Made by a program: the position numbers and the translations under genes
Assembly: GCA_002307905.1 (NCBI GenBank)
Contig: DBUL01000168.1
Location: 11,569 to 18,780 of the forward strand
Reading direction: 5' to 3'
Source of the DNA: Rhizobiaceae bacterium UBA1291
GTDB taxonomy: Bacteria > Pseudomonadota > Alphaproteobacteria > Rhizobiales > Rhizobiaceae
DNA length: 7,212 nt
Part shown: positions 5,593 to 7,212 of the stretch, piece by piece
Layout of the letters: each line of letters begins with the position of its first letter
Numbering within the stretch: the first letter of the stretch is position 1
The notes under the pieces: generated by a model
What the model was told of the DNA's origin: nothing
The model's input: only the letters and a program-made list of their open reading frames with translations
Databases searched by the model: none

Positions 5593-6834
5593 CTAATTTC
5601 CGGTTTCAGTCCCGCTTCCGTTGCGCCGGCGCCGGCGCCGGGCTTCGAGCCACGCCAGTCCTGCAAGCGTCACGAGTGTGAAGCCCGCGCCTGCGAGGAA
5701 TGTGCCCATCGGGCCGGTCGCATCCCACAGCAAGCCGGCGATGACGCTCGCGGCCAGAAGCACCACCCCCGTCATCAGGTTGAACACGCCGAACGCGGTG
5801 CCGCGCAGTTCGGCCGGCGCGGTATCGGCGACGAGCGTCGCAAGCACTCCCTGAGTAAATCCCATGTGGAAACCCCAGAGCGTGGCGCCGAGCAACAGAC
5901 CGGTTAGCGCCGAGGAAAATGCAAGCACGAGATCGGCGGCGAGAAGCAGGACCAAGCCGATGACGAGCAATTTTGTCCGGCTCATTCGGTCCGAAAGCGC
6001 GCCGACCGGATAGGCGGAGATGAAGTAGGCGACGTTCATCACCACCATCACCATCGGGACCAACGCGAGCGGCAAGCCGATATCCTGTCCCTTGAGCACG
6101 AGGAAGGCTTCGCTGAACCGCGCCAGGGTGAAGGCCGAAGCGACTGCGACCACCCACCAGTAGTTGGCGCTGAGCCGACCAAGTTCGCTGCGGCTGAGCG
6201 GCATGCGCACCTTGCGCACAGGCGCCTCGCGCTTCGGCTCTTTCACCGCAACGATGATCAACCCGGCGGAGATGACGGCGGGAATGACGGCGATCCAGAA
6301 GACGAGGGTAAAATCATTGCTGAAGGCCCACATCAACGCGATGGCGAGCAGCGGCCCGAGCAGCGCACCCAGCGTGTCGAGCGACTGCCTGAGCCCGAAG
6401 CTCGCACCGCGTAGGTCCGGTGGGGAAATGTCGGCAACCAGCGCGTCGCGGGGGGCGCCGCGGATGCCCTTGCCGATACGGTCGATGAAGCGGGCCGCGA
6501 TCAGCCAGGCCACGCTCGGCGCGAGCGGGAAGATCGGTTTGGTGAGGGCGGCGAGGCCATAACCCAGCGCCGCCAGAAACTTGCGCTTGCCCAGCCAGTC
6601 GCTGAGCGCGCCGGAAAACACCTTGGTGATCGCTGCCGTTGCCTCGGCGATCCCCTCGATGATGCCCACCGTCAGCGTCGAGGTGCCGAGCACCGTCACC
6701 AGGTAGAGCGGCAGCACGGCGTGGATCATTTCGGAGGAAATATCCATGAAAAGCGAGACGAAGCCGATCGCCCAGATCGCGCCGGGCAGCCTGCGCCAAT
6801 GGGCCATTCCACTCTTCTCATCCGTCGCCGCCAA
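5593..6834 (-). CDS. MFS transporter, substrate unknown
   Basis: This is an inner-membrane major facilitator superfamily permease of about 413 residues with a hydrophobic pattern fitting 12 membrane helices. Seen: GALSDWLGKRK at about 75-85, the loop 2-3 motif A, and its second-half copy GALSDRMSRT at about 278-287, which supports the two-fold MFS layout. MDISSEMIHAVLP in helix 1 and RFIDRIGKGIRGAPRDA at about 115-131 are characteristic of one MFS subgroup, but I cannot name its substrate; efflux is a guess. The C-terminus ends in six arginines plus a polar tail, presumably cytosolic. Three starts are possible. GTG 6861 has no good Shine-Dalgarno, TTG 6834 has AAGGAG 8 bases upstream, and ATG 6807 has only GAAGAG. 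I chose the TTG. Its end lies 30 bases from the tRNA, on the opposite strand. Confidence 0.9.
   Translation of the reverse strand: MAATDEKSGMAHWRRLPGAIWAIGFVSLFMDISSEMIHAVLPLYLVTVLGTSTLTVGIIEGIAEATAAITKVFSGALSDWLGKRKFLAALGYGLAALTKPIFPLAPSVAWLIAARFIDRIGKGIRGAPRDALVADISPPDLRGASFGLRQSLDTLGALLGPLLAIALMWAFSNDFTLVFWIAVIPAVISAGLIIVAVKEPKREAPVRKVRMPLSRSELGRLSANYWWVVAVASAFTLARFSEAFLVLKGQDIGLPLALVPMVMVVMNVAYFISAYPVGALSDRMSRTKLLVIGLVLLLAADLVLAFSSALTGLLLGATLWGFHMGFTQGVLATLVADTAPAELRGTAFGVFNLMTGVVLLAASVIAGLLWDATGPMGTFLAGAGFTLVTLAGLAWLEARRRRRRNGSGTETGN
5623..5640. repeat. Three tandem copies of GCGCCG encoding an arginine run
   Basis: GCGCCG occurs three times in a row. On the minus strand it encodes the six arginines (CGG CGC repeated) near the C-terminus of the MFS transporter. 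It is a short hexamer repeat of a kind that can change copy number in frame, adding or removing two arginines per unit. Confidence 0.8.
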
Positions 6835-6841
6835 GCCGCGG

Positions 6842-6848
6842 TCTCCTT
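6842..6848 (-). promoter_or_regulatory. Strong ribosome binding site deciding the MFS start
   Basis: On the minus strand AAGGAGA (6848-6842) is the best Shine-Dalgarno in the area. Eight bases separate AAGGAG from TTG at 6834-6832. It lies inside the coding frame if the GTG at 6861 is used, which argues for initiation at the TTG. Confidence 0.6.
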
Positions 6849-6927
6849 GATGGCCAGTCACCCCAATAGCTGCACCGGCACATGGGCCTGTCCAGCACCG
6901 CAGATGTGCTCCCTCACTGGATCGGGG

Positions 6928-7212
6928 TCAAGCAGGGACCTCGCCTGCAAGGGCCGGCGCGCCCGTCTGTCGCGTCTCTACGGCTCTCTCTGCCGTATCG
7001 GCAGCTTGGCGCGGCTGATGCGGTGTCTTGTTCCAGAAGAAAGGTTTCGAGCGCAGTTCGAAGACCGCTTTCCAGGCGGCGAAGGACGTCATCATCCAGT
7101 AGAGGGGAACGCCCGCCCAGCGCCAACCGATCCGGTCCCGTTCGTGCTTGGTCATCGCCGTCAGGCCGAGGGCCACGAAGACGGCATAGCTGCCGAAGAT
7201 ATTGGTGATGTC
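6928..7212 (-). CDS. Membrane glycosyltransferase (family 2-like), C-terminal fragment
   Basis: The last 94 residues of a gene whose start lies beyond the right edge; the frame is open to base 7212. The fragment begins with a likely membrane helix, NIFGSYAVFVALGLTAM, then a cytosolic stretch and a second helix in WRWAGVPLYWMMTSFAAW. KPFFWNKTPH follows, and then a polar tail of about 35 residues. This ending, helix-helix then (P)(F/Y/H)xWxKTxH, is typical of processive-type membrane glycosyltransferases related to cellulose synthase and the N-terminal bacteriophage N4-like family; the catalytic domain is not in the window. It precedes the MFS gene on the same strand with a 93-base gap and no strong terminator, so cotranscription is possible. 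Substrate and product cannot be judged from this fragment. Confidence 0.75.
   Translation of the reverse strand, partial: DITNIFGSYAVFVALGLTAMTKHERDRIGWRWAGVPLYWMMTSFAAWKAVFELRSKPFFWNKTPHQPRQAADTAERAVETRQTGAPALAGEVPA

Overview
The window looks like ordinary core chromosome of an alphaproteobacterium, most likely a Rhizobiales (Hyphomicrobiales) member of the Rhizobiaceae/Phyllobacteriaceae type. This rests on high GC, the argF-hslO-(apaG)-(metZ)-dcd gene neighbourhood, a SAM-II riboswitch in front of metZ (a class typical of alphaproteobacteria), and the double-length dCTP deaminase. I assign no genus or species. No mobile element, CRISPR array or phage gene was seen.

Layout from left to right. 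The 3' end of argF (arginine synthesis) is followed on the same strand by hslO (Hsp33 redox chaperone), which has a candidate RpoH heat-shock promoter in the 149-base gap. hslO converges on apaG, with one hairpin between their stop codons. Upstream of apaG on the minus strand is metZ (homocysteine synthesis from O-succinylhomoserine), separated from apaG by an intrinsic terminator. The 200 bases between metZ and the divergent dcd hold a compact regulatory cassette for metZ: a sigma-70-like promoter, a SAM-II aptamer with its pseudoknot, a possible antiterminator and a perfect 9-bp terminator with a U tract just before the ribosome binding site.

The plus-strand dcd (two dUTPase-fold halves) overlaps by 24 bases, tail to tail, a minus-strand gene for a six-transmembrane voltage-gated cation channel. 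That channel has a TLEGW selectivity filter, resembling calcium-type rather than the common bacterial sodium-type TLESW. A complete tRNA-Gly(CCC) with its own candidate promoter follows. Next come a minus-strand MFS transporter, best started at a TTG with a strong Shine-Dalgarno, and the C-terminal end of a membrane family-2-like glycosyltransferase cut by the window edge.

Functionally, the genes are mostly housekeeping: arginine and methionine synthesis, dUTP/dTTP supply, protein quality control and tRNA. They are joined by two membrane transport proteins of unknown substrate. I found no clearly new multi-gene system. The points most worth following up are the channel's selectivity filter and the complete riboswitch-terminator cassette of metZ.
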